64,000 nt of DNA, from NCBI GenBank assembly GCA_025449975.1, contig JANWIG010000017.1, positions 1 through 64,000 on the forward strand, given 5' to 3'. This DNA is from Thermoactinomycetaceae bacterium (GTDB lineage: Bacteria; Bacillota; Bacilli; Thermoactinomycetales; Thermoactinomycetaceae). The translations under genes were made by a program, and so were the position numbers. Position 1 is the first letter of the stretch, and each line of letters starts with the position of its first letter. This document shows positions 41,081-51,262 of this stretch, one piece after another. The notes under the pieces are model-generated. The model was not told where the DNA came from, did no database searches, and saw nothing but the letters and a program-made list of their open reading frames with translations.

Positions 41081-41502
41081 GTGTTTCTCCTAAAAAGATC
41101 AGTCATATCGGTGTTGCTGTTAGGAATTTAGAAGAAGCGATTCCTTGGTATCGTGATCAGTTGGGGCTGGAATTTGAAGGAATTGAAGTAGTAGAAACGG
41201 AAAAAGTTCGAGTCGCATTTTTCCGGATCGGTGAAAGTCGGATTGAATTGCTGGAACCGACTTCAGCAGATAGCACCATGGCAAAATATCTTGAAAAACG
41301 AGGGGAAGGAATTCATCATATTGCACTGGAAGTGGAGGACTTGCCCGCGCGTCTACAAAGTCTCAAAGAGAATGGAATCCGTTTAATTCATGAGCATCCA
41401 AAGCCTGGCGCACATCAGATGAATATTGCCTTTTTGCATCCCAAATCCACTGGTGGGGTGTTATTGGAATTGTGTGAACCAAACTCGAAAAACTTGGGGT
41501 GA
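41077..41502 (+). CDS. mce: Methylmalonyl-CoA epimerase
   Basis: KISHIGVAVRNLEEAIPWYRDQLGLEFEGIEVVETEKVRVAFF. Confidence 0.95.
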   Translation: MSVSPKKISHIGVAVRNLEEAIPWYRDQLGLEFEGIEVVETEKVRVAFFRIGESRIELLEPTSADSTMAKYLEKRGEGIHHIALEVEDLPARLQSLKENGIRLIHEHPKPGAHQMNIAFLHPKSTGGVLLELCEPNSKNLG

Positions 41503-41508
41503 TCAATC

Positions 41509-43059
41509 ATGGATATGATGAGCAAAATTGAAGAACTAAGACAACGCAGAGAAAAAATAGAGCAAGGTGGCGGAGAAAAAAGGATCCAGGCGCAACATGA
41601 CCGGGGCAAGTTGACTGCGCGTGAACGGATTGAAATCCTATTGGATGATCATACATTTGTTGAATTAAATCCCTTTATCGAACACCGGGGAACCCACTTT
41701 GGTTTGGATCAGATGGAAGCACCTGGTGAAGGGGTTGTTACCGGTTATGGTAAAATTCACGGACGGCTGGTTTATGTATTTGCCCAAGACTTTACCGTTT
41801 TTGGTGGGGCTCTTGGCGAAATGCATGCCTTGAAGATCGCGCGAATTATGGATCTAGCAGCCAAGAACGGTGCCCCGATTATTGGTCTAAATGATTCAGG
41901 GGGAGCGCGGATTCAAGAAGGTGTCGTTTCATTGGATGGTTATGGTCATGTTTTTTACCGTAACTCGATCTATTCCGGCGTGATTCCCCAAATTTCGGTG
42001 ATTATGGGTCCTTGTGCTGGTGGTGCTGTCTATTCACCAGCGATTACCGACTTTGTCTTTATGGTTGAAAATACCAGCCAGATGTTTATTACCGGTCCGA
42101 AAGTAATTGAGACCGTAACCAAGGAGAAAATCTCTCCAGAAAACTTAGGTGGAGCCAAAGTACATGCTTCAGTCAGTGGAAACGTTCATTTTACGGCCGA
42201 ATCTGAGTCGGAAGTGCTTGATCAAGTACGGCAGTTAATCAGTTATTTGCCACAAAATAATGCAGAGGATGCACCGAGTATTTACCATAAGGTAGAAGAG
42301 GATGAATGGGTGGAAGAATTGGCTGAAGTTGTTCCGGTTGAAGGAACCAAGGTGTATGATGTCCACGAAGTGATCAGACTGGTTGTCGATGATGGTGAAT
42401 TTATGGAAGTTCATGCCAAGTTCGCTAAAAACTCTGTGGTGGGGTTTGGACGAATTGCCGGTAGAACGGTAGGAATTATCGCTAACCAACCGAAGTTTAT
42501 GGCTGGGGTCTTAGATATTGACTCCTCTGATAAAATCAGCCGCTTTATTCGTTTTTGTGACTGTTTTAACATTCCATTGATTACTTTTGAAGATGTAACG
42601 GGCTTTTTACCAGGAGTCAACCAAGAGCATCGGGGCATCATTCGACATGGAGCGAAAATTTTGTATGCGTATTCAGAAGCTACGGTTCCAAAAATTACAG
42701 TTATTCTTCGGAAAGCATATGGTGGTGCATATGTAGCGCTCAATAGTAAAGCCATCGGAGCAGATCTGGTCCTTGCTTGGCCAAGTGCAGAAATCGCTGT
42801 GATGGGGCCAAATGGAGCAGCAAATATTATTTTCCGTCGGGAAATCGAAGAAAGCGACAACCCAGAACAAACCCGAATGGAGAAAATCGAAGAGTATAAA
42901 GAAAAATTTGCCAATCCTTATGTTGCAGCAGCCATGGGAATGGTGGATGATGTGATCGATCCGCGAGAAACGAGACAAAAATTGATTAGTGCGTTAGAAA
43001 TGTTAAGCAATAAGCAAGAAGCACGTTTACCTAAAAAACATGGAAATATTCCTTTATAA
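41509..43059 (+). CDS. Acyl-CoA (propionyl/methylmalonyl-CoA) carboxyltransferase subunit
   Basis: GKLTARERIEILLDDHTFVELN; GPCAGGAVYSPAITDF; YqjD-like context. Confidence 0.95.
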   Translation: MDMMSKIEELRQRREKIEQGGGEKRIQAQHDRGKLTARERIEILLDDHTFVELNPFIEHRGTHFGLDQMEAPGEGVVTGYGKIHGRLVYVFAQDFTVFGGALGEMHALKIARIMDLAAKNGAPIIGLNDSGGARIQEGVVSLDGYGHVFYRNSIYSGVIPQISVIMGPCAGGAVYSPAITDFVFMVENTSQMFITGPKVIETVTKEKISPENLGGAKVHASVSGNVHFTAESESEVLDQVRQLISYLPQNNAEDAPSIYHKVEEDEWVEELAEVVPVEGTKVYDVHEVIRLVVDDGEFMEVHAKFAKNSVVGFGRIAGRTVGIIANQPKFMAGVLDIDSSDKISRFIRFCDCFNIPLITFEDVTGFLPGVNQEHRGIIRHGAKILYAYSEATVPKITVILRKAYGGAYVALNSKAIGADLVLAWPSAEIAVMGPNGAANIIFRREIEESDNPEQTRMEKIEEYKEKFANPYVAAAMGMVDDVIDPRETRQKLISALEMLSNKQEARLPKKHGNIPL

Positions 43060-43135
43060 AAACCTTCGTTTGGGATGCTATGCTTACATAGCGAAAAGAA
43101 AAAACGGGGAAATGGGAAACAAGGAGGCAGCAAAG

Positions 43136-43288
43136 ATGGGAAAACGAGAAGTGATATTTTTCAAAAAAGCGGGTTCTCACTCCGAGTGGAAAGAGAAAGG
43201 ACGCAGTAAATTGCGGATCAGTGCGATTAGAAATTCATTCAAATTGGGATGGAAAGTGGGAAAAAATAGTCAGTTGATCGGAAAATAG
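43136..43288 (+). CDS. 50-aa basic small protein
   Basis: MGKREVIFFKKAGSHSEWKEKGRSKLRISAIRNSFKLGWKVGKNSQLIGK with AAGGAGGCAGCAAAG upstream. Confidence 0.5.
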   Translation: MGKREVIFFKKAGSHSEWKEKGRSKLRISAIRNSFKLGWKVGKNSQLIGK

Positions 43289-43410
43289 AAATAGGACCAA
43301 AGTCATGAATGGTGGATTTCCTCAAATAAATCCTTGACACAGTTGGACTTATAAATATTGTAGTAGTAGAATATATAGACATAATGTTGGCGAAATATGG
43401 AGGAATCACC

Positions 43411-44571
43411 ATGATTAATGAACAGCGTCTATTGGAGGAATTTTTAGAACTAGTTCAGACAGATAGCGAAACTGGACATGAACGAAAGATCTGCGACTTA
43501 CTTACAAGTAAATTGACCGAGCTCGGTTTTGATGTGGTTGAAGATCATGCCGCCTCTGTGACGGGACATGAGGCAGGCAATCTCATTGCCACATTACCAG
43601 GCAACATCACTTCGGAACCTGCTTTTTTCTTTACGGCTCATATGGATACAGTGACTCCTGGCATAGGAGTAAAGCCGATTATTCAGGACGGATACGTGAC
43701 TTCTGACGGAACCACGATTTTAGGTAGCGATGATAAGGCAGGACTTGCTGCGATCTTGGAAGGGATTCGGGTGATTCAAGAACAGGGGATTCTCCATAGT
43801 ACCATTCAATTGATTTTGACGATTGGAGAAGAATCCGGTTTAAAGGGATCGCGCCATTTGGATTCTTCGTTAATTCATGCAGAATATGGATTTGCTCTCG
43901 ATTCCAATGGACCGGTAGGAGAAATTATTACCGCTGCTCCAGCACAAGTGAAAATGCGCGCATCCATTTTTGGGAAATCGGCCCATGCTGGAGTCAATCC
44001 GGAAGATGGAGTCAGTGCGATCCAGATCGCCAGTCGGGCGATTTCGAAAATGTCGCTGGGAAGAATCGATCATGAGACGACAGCCAATATCGGACGATTC
44101 CAGGGAGGACAAGCGACCAACATCGTTCCCGATTTCGTTGAGGTTCTTGCCGAAGCGCGTAGCCGAAATGAGCTAAAACTAAAAGCACAAGTAGCGAAAA
44201 TGAAGCAGGCTTTCCAAACAGCAGCACAAGAGCTAGGTGGTGAAGTCTCGGTAGAAGTGGAAAACTTATATCCTGGATTTCATTTTCGAACGACAGATCT
44301 TGTGGTTCAAAAAGCGATTGCTGCTGTGGAAAGAATCGGCCGTCAGCCACAAATCGGTGCGAGTGGTGGGGGAAGTGATGCAAATATCTTATCAGGAATG
44401 GGGATTCCTACCGTCAATTTAGGCATTGGGTATGAAAATATTCATACAACCAATGAGAGAATGCCAATTGCTGAGTTGAATAAAGCAGCGGAATTGGTTG
44501 TTGCTTTAGTAGAAGAGTGTTCGAAGGAACTGGCTCTGACTACGACAAGCGCAGAATCTTCTATAAGCTAA
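43411..44571 (+). CDS. M20 peptidase (PepT-like, YqjE-like)
   Basis: FFTAHMDTVTPG; GSDDKAGLAAILEG; TIGEESGLKGSRHLD. Confidence 0.94.
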   Translation: MINEQRLLEEFLELVQTDSETGHERKICDLLTSKLTELGFDVVEDHAASVTGHEAGNLIATLPGNITSEPAFFFTAHMDTVTPGIGVKPIIQDGYVTSDGTTILGSDDKAGLAAILEGIRVIQEQGILHSTIQLILTIGEESGLKGSRHLDSSLIHAEYGFALDSNGPVGEIITAAPAQVKMRASIFGKSAHAGVNPEDGVSAIQIASRAISKMSLGRIDHETTANIGRFQGGQATNIVPDFVEVLAEARSRNELKLKAQVAKMKQAFQTAAQELGGEVSVEVENLYPGFHFRTTDLVVQKAIAAVERIGRQPQIGASGGGSDANILSGMGIPTVNLGIGYENIHTTNERMPIAELNKAAELVVALVEECSKELALTTTSAESSIS

Positions 44572-44579
44572 AGGAAGGA

Positions 44580-44617
44580 AAAGGCCTATTACTTGCTAGG
44601 CAAGCAATAGGTCTTTT
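44580..44617 (+). terminator. Terminator after M20 peptidase gene
   Basis: GGCCTATTACTTGC-TAG-GCAAGCAATAGGTC-TTTTT. Confidence 0.75.
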
Positions 44618-44673
44618 TAAATTGCTACAATAAATGAGTATCTTTTATTGGGATGGATTCAACGAAAGGATGA

Positions 44674-45234
44674 ATGAAAGTGAAGAAAATACCGGTTTTC
44701 TATGAAAAAACGATCTCGACCCAGCCGATTTTCGCTGGAAAAGTCATCCGCGTTCAAGTGGATGAGGTTGAGTTGCCAGATGGGAAAATGGCGAAACGAG
44801 AGTTGGTAAAACATTCAGGAGCAGTGGGTATTTTAGCGATTACCCCCGAACAGAAAATCGTTTTGGTCAGACAGTTTCGTAAACCATTGGAGAAAACCAT
44901 CCTCGAGATTCCGGCAGGTAAGTTGGAATCGGGAGAACATCCGGATCGTTGCGCTGAAAGGGAATTGGAGGAAGAAACAGGTTATCGAGCAGACCAATTA
45001 AAACGAGTGACCTCTTTTTATACCTCTCCTGGCTTTGCGGATGAGATCATCCATCTTTATCAAGCAAAGGGACTGCAAAAAGGCCAGATGCAGCCTGATC
45101 AAGATGAATTTGTCGAATTGGTGGAACTCACTTTAGATGAGTGTTTCAGAGAAATGGAGAAAGGCGTCATTTGTGATGCAAAAACGATCCTAGCGATCTA
45201 CCTTTGGCAATTGCAAGGAATGAAGGCGGAATGA
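44674..45234 (+). CDS. nudF: ADP-ribose pyrophosphatase (Nudix)
   Basis: Nudix box GKLESGEHPDRCAERELEEETGY. Confidence 0.94.
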   Translation: MKVKKIPVFYEKTISTQPIFAGKVIRVQVDEVELPDGKMAKRELVKHSGAVGILAITPEQKIVLVRQFRKPLEKTILEIPAGKLESGEHPDRCAERELEEETGYRADQLKRVTSFYTSPGFADEIIHLYQAKGLQKGQMQPDQDEFVELVELTLDECFREMEKGVICDAKTILAIYLWQLQGMKAE

Positions 45235-46406
45235 GTAAACCAACGATCTTTGCCGATTTACATATCCATATTGGACGAACCAAAAACAATTTGCCTGTAA
45301 AAATCACTGCTGCGAAAAATATGACTTTTGAACAGATTGTCATGGAATCCTATCATCGCAAGGGAATCGAGCTGATCGGGATTATCGATGCCCATTCACC
45401 TCCTGTGCAAGAAGAGATTCAAGAGGGAATTCAGTCGGGTCTCTTTCGGGAACATCCTGATGGCGGAATATGCTATCAGCAGACGACCTGTTTATTAGGA
45501 GTGGAAATCGAAATGAAGGAGCCAGGGAGTGGCGAATATCATCTTTTGGTCTATTTACCCACTCTCGGGCAGATGAAGATGTTTACCAAATGGCTTGCGA
45601 AGCATATGAAAAACGTCCAGCTAAGTACCCAACGCTTATATCAGCCCGTGGAAGCGCTGCAGGAAAAAGTGGCTGAGTTGGAGGGGCTTTTGATCCCAGC
45701 CCATATCTTTACCCCTTTTAAAAGTGTGTATGGAAGTGCGGCGGAGCGTATGGGTGGGTTGCTTGATTTGTCGCAGTTAGCTGGAGTGGAGCTGGGACTT
45801 AGTTCGGATAGTTCGATGGCTGATCAATTATCCGAGCTTCAATCGCTAACCTTTCTTACCAACTCCGATGCTCATTCGATCCCCAAGATTGGCAGGGAGT
45901 ATAATCAGATTCAGGTAAAGGAAGCTAGCTTTCATGAATTTCGTCTGGCTCTTCAACGGAAATCGGGACGAAAAGTGGTCGCCAACTATGGTTTAAATCC
46001 ACGATTGGGCAAATATTATCGGACCCGTTGTTTGGTTTGTGGTGAGCTATGGCGGAGCGATCTTGCGCAGTCCAGATGCCCCTACTGTGGGAGCGAAAAA
46101 AGGGTAAAAGGGGTTTATGAGCGGATTCTTGAGCTAAAAGATCAAGCGATGAGACATCCGGATCACCGTCCGCCATATATCCATCAAGTTCCTCTGGAAT
46201 ATATTCCAAAATTAGGAAAGAAGACGCTGGAAAAGCTTTTAAAAGCGTTTGGAACAGAAATGAATATTATCCATCATGTCGAGATTGAGGAGATCGCTAA
46301 AGTAGCCAATCCCATGATTGCTAAGCAGATCGGTTTGGCTAGAGAGCAGCGTCTTAAGTTTGAAGAAGGAGGAGGAGGAAAATACGGACGGGTGAAACGT
46401 ACATAA
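45231..46406 (+). CDS. PHP-type endonuclease Q-like protein (YqxK/TIGR00375-like)
   Basis: DLHIHIGRTKN; GIIDAHSP; NSDAHSI; Zn-ribbon CLVCGELWRSDLAQSRCPYCGSEKR. Confidence 0.85.
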   Translation: MSKPTIFADLHIHIGRTKNNLPVKITAAKNMTFEQIVMESYHRKGIELIGIIDAHSPPVQEEIQEGIQSGLFREHPDGGICYQQTTCLLGVEIEMKEPGSGEYHLLVYLPTLGQMKMFTKWLAKHMKNVQLSTQRLYQPVEALQEKVAELEGLLIPAHIFTPFKSVYGSAAERMGGLLDLSQLAGVELGLSSDSSMADQLSELQSLTFLTNSDAHSIPKIGREYNQIQVKEASFHEFRLALQRKSGRKVVANYGLNPRLGKYYRTRCLVCGELWRSDLAQSRCPYCGSEKRVKGVYERILELKDQAMRHPDHRPPYIHQVPLEYIPKLGKKTLEKLLKAFGTEMNIIHHVEIEEIAKVANPMIAKQIGLAREQRLKFEEGGGGKYGRVKRT

Positions 46407-46789
46407 GATGAGATCGGATCGGATGGAGCCGGACTTGCCTTTCCCATTTCTTTGCTTTTGCTTTCCAAAGCGGCTAGGAAAGGCATACCGGTTATCTATA
46501 AAATCCTCCTTTCCTCCATTTGTCTCAATCCCCGAAAAGAATCGATCTTGTCGGATTCATTGGAGTGATGATATCGCTTACATTCCTATAACTTCCATTT
46601 CTTTCATTTCGTATGATTTTCCCACATTTTTTAATCCTAGAGATTTTTAGTTTTAATAAAAAGCGAGCTGGCAGCCCTCTTCCTTTTTTAATCATTCACA
46701 GGTGACTTGCCCTCGATGAATCGTCCATCAAGGCAGGAGTCTTTTGACGCACTATTTTAATAGTGATTGAAACGAGCCATTGTCGAAAA

Positions 46790-47509
46790 CTATGGAATGA
46801 GTTTTCGCACCAAGAGATAAGAAAGAAGAAAGAGAAGAAACGATGGCCACCAAAGATGGGGAAGTAAAATCATCCCAACGATCCCGATGCCAATAAAGAA
46901 GTAATAGTGAAAATGTGCCAATCTTTCCTCTTTTAACAAAATAAAAAGCCCCAAGAGAGTTGCTGCTAATAATCCAATTTCGACAACGGTAATTGGAAAG
47001 ACAAAGTGCTCCCAGCCACCGAGAAGAAACATTCTCTGAAAGAGATCGGTCTGGTCCGCCGGAAGAAGAACAGGCCAATAAATGGCGATCAAGATCCCAC
47101 TCAATCCGCCGAGCAAGGTGACTGTTTGGGCCATGCGAGGATAATTAAAAATCAGTAGAAAAACCGCAGCCCCTAGTAAAATAAACGGAGGAATCCAAAG
47201 CAGGTAAAGAAAAAAAAGACCGATGGAGGCAGTAATCACTAGAAAAGAGATTTTCAGATAAAGTCCAATGTTTTCTCTCCAGATCATCCATATACATAAA
47301 CCTGATAGGAATAGAAACAATAGACCGAGAATGGAAATATCCATAATAATATATCGCCACCCACTGAGTGCCCACATGAGTTTGTAGGAGAAAGTTTCTA
47401 CCGCAGCGGATAAGCCCAGTAGTTTTACTAACAATGGAAACCAGAGGATGGTAATCAATAACCCACCTAACACCCCAATCAAGCTTAAAAATTTAGATAA
47501 ACTTTTCAT
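46790..47509 (-). CDS. Multi-TM membrane protein of unknown function
   Basis: Roughly 7-8 hydrophobic segments; GGGAGG RBS before ATG. Confidence 0.75.
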   Translation of the reverse strand: MKSLSKFLSLIGVLGGLLITILWFPLLVKLLGLSAAVETFSYKLMWALSGWRYIIMDISILGLLFLFLSGLCIWMIWRENIGLYLKISFLVITASIGLFFLYLLWIPPFILLGAAVFLLIFNYPRMAQTVTLLGGLSGILIAIYWPVLLPADQTDLFQRMFLLGGWEHFVFPITVVEIGLLAATLLGLFILLKEERLAHFHYYFFIGIGIVGMILLPHLWWPSFLLFLLSYLLVRKLIP

Positions 47510-47606
47510 GTTTATATCCTCCCTTTAATCATTATCATAAAGTGATGGTCGGGTAATAAAGGAAGACTTGCCTAAAAATCCCTAAGATTGGGAGTGGGGT
47601 CAATGA

Positions 47607-47630
47607 CATATACATTTAAAAATGTATATG
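47607..47630. repeat. 24-bp perfect palindrome (11-bp arms, AA centre), operator candidate
   Basis: CATATACATTT-AA-AAATGTATATG. Confidence 0.8.
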
Positions 47631-47712
47631 AAATCAGATAATATAATATTATTTTACATTCGGCAATATGGAAAGTAAATCAACCTCAAGGGGAGGGAAG
47701 AAAATACAATAA

Positions 47713-47746
47713 AAAGACGGAGGCTGGTAAAGCATCCTCCGTCTTT
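47713..47746 (-). terminator. Terminator for DUF420 gene
   Basis: AAAGACGGAGG...CCTCCGTCTTT; T-run on minus strand. Confidence 0.75.
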
Positions 47747-47749
47747 GGG

Positions 47750-48286
47750 TTAATAGTATGGAGAGATCAGGAGATAAACGAGTACACCCGTAATACTGAC
47801 ATAAAGCCAGATCGGCATGGTCCAACGGGCGATTTTGCGGTGTTTTTCTTCTTGCATATTTAGTCCACGTGCAGCTGTCAATAATGCGAGTAGCACGGTA
47901 GGAACTGCCATAATAATATGGGTGATCAAGACAAAATAATAGAAGTATTTGAGTGGACCATCCCCACCGTAAGAGGTGGATGGCGCTAAGGCATGATATG
48001 TGAGATATGTCACAAGAAACAACGCGGTTGTAGAAAAAGCGGCAAAAATAAAGCGGCGATGCATAGTAATATTTTTCTGTTTAATAAAATAAAGTGCTGC
48101 AAGTAAGAACACAGTCGTAAAACTATTAAAAATTGCGTTCATCATGGGTAAAACAGTAAGGTCAAGATGCTCAAACCCTTTTATTTTGGGGGAAACCATC
48201 AACACCAAAACAATCAGATTGATCACAATCGTCAGTGTAACTACCCAAGGAGTATAATTACGTTGTTTAGGAGCTTGCTGGCTCAT
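47750..48286 (-). CDS. DUF420 membrane protein (CtaM/YozB-like)
   Basis: Four-TM protein with conserved His/Pro pattern (NAIFNSFTTVFLLAALYFIKQKNITMHRRFIF). Confidence 0.85.
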   Translation of the reverse strand: MSQQAPKQRNYTPWVVTLTIVINLIVLVLMVSPKIKGFEHLDLTVLPMMNAIFNSFTTVFLLAALYFIKQKNITMHRRFIFAAFSTTALFLVTYLTYHALAPSTSYGGDGPLKYFYYFVLITHIIMAVPTVLLALLTAARGLNMQEEKHRKIARWTMPIWLYVSITGVLVYLLISPYY

Positions 48287-48483
48287 ACTTTTCACCCTTT
48301 CTTTACATAGTGTACAAAAATGTTTAAGTAGAATCTAGTACTTTTCGCATTTTGTCATCAAAAAGTTTTTTCTTTTTCTCTCTTCTATTGGTCGCAGCGT
48401 ACTTGTCCGATTCCTTTCGCAAAACGATTCTATTTTTTTCGTGCAAATCATAGAGTGAGATAGAAGAGAAAGGAGAGGATCTT

Positions 48484-49167
48484 GTGAAGCGAATGCGCCA
48501 GAATTGGTTGAACCAAACGATTTCTGTTCATGTGCAAAATCAAAAATCACTTTATATATTTGTCTCGATTCTATTTTTGATGGGAGTGATCTTTGGCGCA
48601 ATTGTTGTCAATACATTGGATCCACAACAGAAGAGCGGACTGCTTCAGTACTTAGGCTACTTTTTTCGTCAACTAAATGATAATCATATTGCTGAATCCG
48701 AAGTCGTACTCCAGCATGCGATCGGTGACTATCTCAAAACGATTGGGCTTCTATGGATCCTAGGTTTATCTGTCCTCGGGATTCCGATTATTTTGATTTT
48801 GCTCTTTATGAAAGGACTGGTAATCGGTTTTACAGTCGGCTTTTTGGTTAATCAGCTCTCATGGGAAGGATTGTGGTTTGCTAGCGTGGCGGTCGTTCCA
48901 CAAAACTTGTTGGCAGTTCCAGCCTTGATCATCGTCACAGTGAGTGGCATTAGCTTCTCGATCTTATTGGTCCGCAATCGTCTGATCCGCCATCGCGGAA
49001 CCATTTATCCACAATTTATTTCTTTTTCTCTGATCGCTACAGCGATGGGCATCCTCCTATTATTTGCAGCGGCAATTGAAGCTTATTTGTCCCCTGGGTT
49101 GATGAAGGAAGTGATTCCACAGGCGGATTGGGTTTCCACTGTGATGAAACTACCATTTTATCAATAA
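48484..49167 (+). CDS. spoIIM: Stage II sporulation protein M
   Basis: IFVSILFLMGVIFGAIVVNTLDPQQKSGLLQYLGYFF; adjacent to fur. Confidence 0.94.
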   Translation: MKRMRQNWLNQTISVHVQNQKSLYIFVSILFLMGVIFGAIVVNTLDPQQKSGLLQYLGYFFRQLNDNHIAESEVVLQHAIGDYLKTIGLLWILGLSVLGIPIILILLFMKGLVIGFTVGFLVNQLSWEGLWFASVAVVPQNLLAVPALIIVTVSGISFSILLVRNRLIRHRGTIYPQFISFSLIATAMGILLLFAAAIEAYLSPGLMKEVIPQADWVSTVMKLPFYQ

Positions 49168-49346
49168 ATTTATAAATAAATGTAGAAGGAACCTCATCTG
49201 TGCCTGAAATAAGTGCGAAACGCATCTGTTTCGATCGAGGAGAGTAACAAGTTGTTCTGTTTATGATTAGGGATAAGGGTGCAGGTAGATATTAAGTATA
49301 TACATGGAACGTTCTTTTTTGGTAGCGTCAACTCTTCTTGTCCACT

Positions 49347-49361
49347 TAAAAATAATTCTCA
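49347..49361 (-). promoter_or_regulatory. Fur-box-like element upstream of fur
   Basis: Minus strand TGAGAATTATTTTTA compared with TGATAATNATTATCA. Confidence 0.4.
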
Positions 49362-49383
49362 TTTAGTAATCCCTTTTATCTAT

Positions 49384-49413
49384 TTGACTTCACTGTATTT
49401 TCTCCAATATAAT
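49384..49413 (+). promoter_or_regulatory. Sigma-A-type promoter of fur
   Basis: TTGACT-N18-TATAAT. Confidence 0.7.
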
Positions 49414-49431
49414 GAAGTGAGATAGGGGGGT

Positions 49432-49944
49432 GTGAGTGTGGAAGAACGGGTGAAACAGATTAAACAACAATTATCCGCCCATAACTACAAGTTAACCCCC
49501 CAACGGGAAGCGACTGTCCGTGTGTTACTAGAGAATGAAGAGGCACATTTAAGCGCGGAGGATGTCTACCTGTTGGTGAAGGAAAAGGCTCCCGAGATCG
49601 GATTAGCTACCGTTTATCGAACATTGGAGCTGCTTAGCGATCTGCAAATTATCCACAAATTAAATTTTGGCGATGGTGTGACGCGTTATGAGTTTCGTCA
49701 AGAAGGGGCGGAACATCATCACCATCACTTGCTCTGTTTAAATTGTGGTGCAGTTGATGAGATTATGGAGGATTTATTGACACCCATAGAAGCCAAAGTA
49801 GAACGAGAATTTGACTTTCATATTGTGGATCACCATTTAACGTTCCATGGAATTTGTTATCGTTGCAAAAAACAGATGAAAGAGTCTTATACAGAAGCGG
49901 GCCCGGCAAAAATGAGTACAAAGGTACATGAGATCTCTGGTTAG
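49432..49944 (+). CDS. fur: Fur family regulator (GTG start)
   Basis: LTPQREATVRVLLENEEAHLSAEDVYLLVKEKAPEIGLATVYRTLELL; HHHHHLLCLNCG. Confidence 0.95.
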   Translation: MSVEERVKQIKQQLSAHNYKLTPQREATVRVLLENEEAHLSAEDVYLLVKEKAPEIGLATVYRTLELLSDLQIIHKLNFGDGVTRYEFRQEGAEHHHHHLLCLNCGAVDEIMEDLLTPIEAKVEREFDFHIVDHHLTFHGICYRCKKQMKESYTEAGPAKMSTKVHEISG

Positions 49945-50029
49945 GTCTCGTGTTACCTTTGTTTATTTTTATTGGACGAATTGGGGAAAACTGTATATAA
50001 ATCCATTCTATGAATAGGGGAGTCATTCG

Positions 50030-51154
50030 ATGATTGTAGGTATTCCCAAAGAGATAAAAAGCAATGAAAACCGTGTAGCGATTACGCCAGCAGGAGTGGA
50101 ATTGCTGAAGCAAGCTGGGCATGTTGTTCTGATTGAGACCAATGCCGGCATCGGTAGCAGCTTTTCCGATGAAAACTATCTCGCTCATGGAGCAGAAATC
50201 CGCGCGACTGCGAAAGAAATATGGGAAGAAGCCGATTTGATCTTAAAAGTAAAAGAACCTCAACCAAGCGAATACTCTTTTTTCCGCGAAGATCTGATCT
50301 TATTTACATATCTCCACTTAGCACCCGAACCAGAACTGACCAAACAGCTGATGGAAAAACAGGTAGCAGCGATTGCCTATGAAACGGTGCAATTGGACAA
50401 TGGCGCTTTGCCGTTGCTCACCCCGATGAGTGAAGTAGCCGGACGAATGGCAGTTCAAGTAGGGGCACAATTTCTCGAAAAAACCCGTGGAGGAAAAGGA
50501 GTCCTTCTAGGTGGAATTCCTGGAGTCCCCCCTGGCGAAGTGGTGATTCTAGGTGGAGGAATTGTTGGTACCAATGCTGCTAAAATGGCGATCGGTCTGG
50601 GAGCGAGTGTGACGCTTTTGGATATCAATCCGGAGCGTTTGCGGCAGCTGGATGATCAGTTTGGCGGGCGCTTGAAGACAGTCATCTCCAATAGTTACCA
50701 TATTGCAGAAGCGGTGAAAAAAGCGGATCTCTTGATTGGAGCTGTCCTCATTCCCGGGAGAAGGGCGCCACGGCTGGTGACGGAAGAGATGGTGAAAACC
50801 ATGTCTGCAGGCTCTGTGATCATTGATGTCGCTGTGGACCAAGGGGGAAGCATTGAAACGATCGACCGAGTGACCACGCATCAGGAACCGACCTATGTAA
50901 AACATGGAGTGATTCATTATGCGGTGGCTAATATCCCGGGAGCTGTACCACGCACCTCGACCATGGCTTTGAGCAATGTGACCATGCCTTATGTCTTGCA
51001 AATCGCCTCCCAAGGCTTAAAGCAGGCACTAGTAGGCAATAAACCACTAAGACGAGGGGTAAATGTACTGAAAGGCAAGGTGACCTATCGAGCGGTAGCA
51101 GAAAGCTTGCAATTGCCTTATGTACCCATTGAACAGATGATCGATCAGTTGTGA
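50030..51154 (+). CDS. ald: Alanine dehydrogenase
   Basis: [31 protein letters not shown]. Confidence 0.97.
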   Translation: MIVGIPKEIKSNENRVAITPAGVELLKQAGHVVLIETNAGIGSSFSDENYLAHGAEIRATAKEIWEEADLILKVKEPQPSEYSFFREDLILFTYLHLAPEPELTKQLMEKQVAAIAYETVQLDNGALPLLTPMSEVAGRMAVQVGAQFLEKTRGGKGVLLGGIPGVPPGEVVILGGGIVGTNAAKMAIGLGASVTLLDINPERLRQLDDQFGGRLKTVISNSYHIAEAVKKADLLIGAVLIPGRRAPRLVTEEMVKTMSAGSVIIDVAVDQGGSIETIDRVTTHQEPTYVKHGVIHYAVANIPGAVPRTSTMALSNVTMPYVLQIASQGLKQALVGNKPLRRGVNVLKGKVTYRAVAESLQLPYVPIEQMIDQL

Positions 51155-51262
51155 GCGTCGAAGACTGCTTAAACGGTTCTTTCGTCTTTATGAAGAATAG
51201 TTCTATTTGCTTCGTTCTGCTCATATGGATGATACAAGCAGACGAAAAAGGACGGAAGGATT

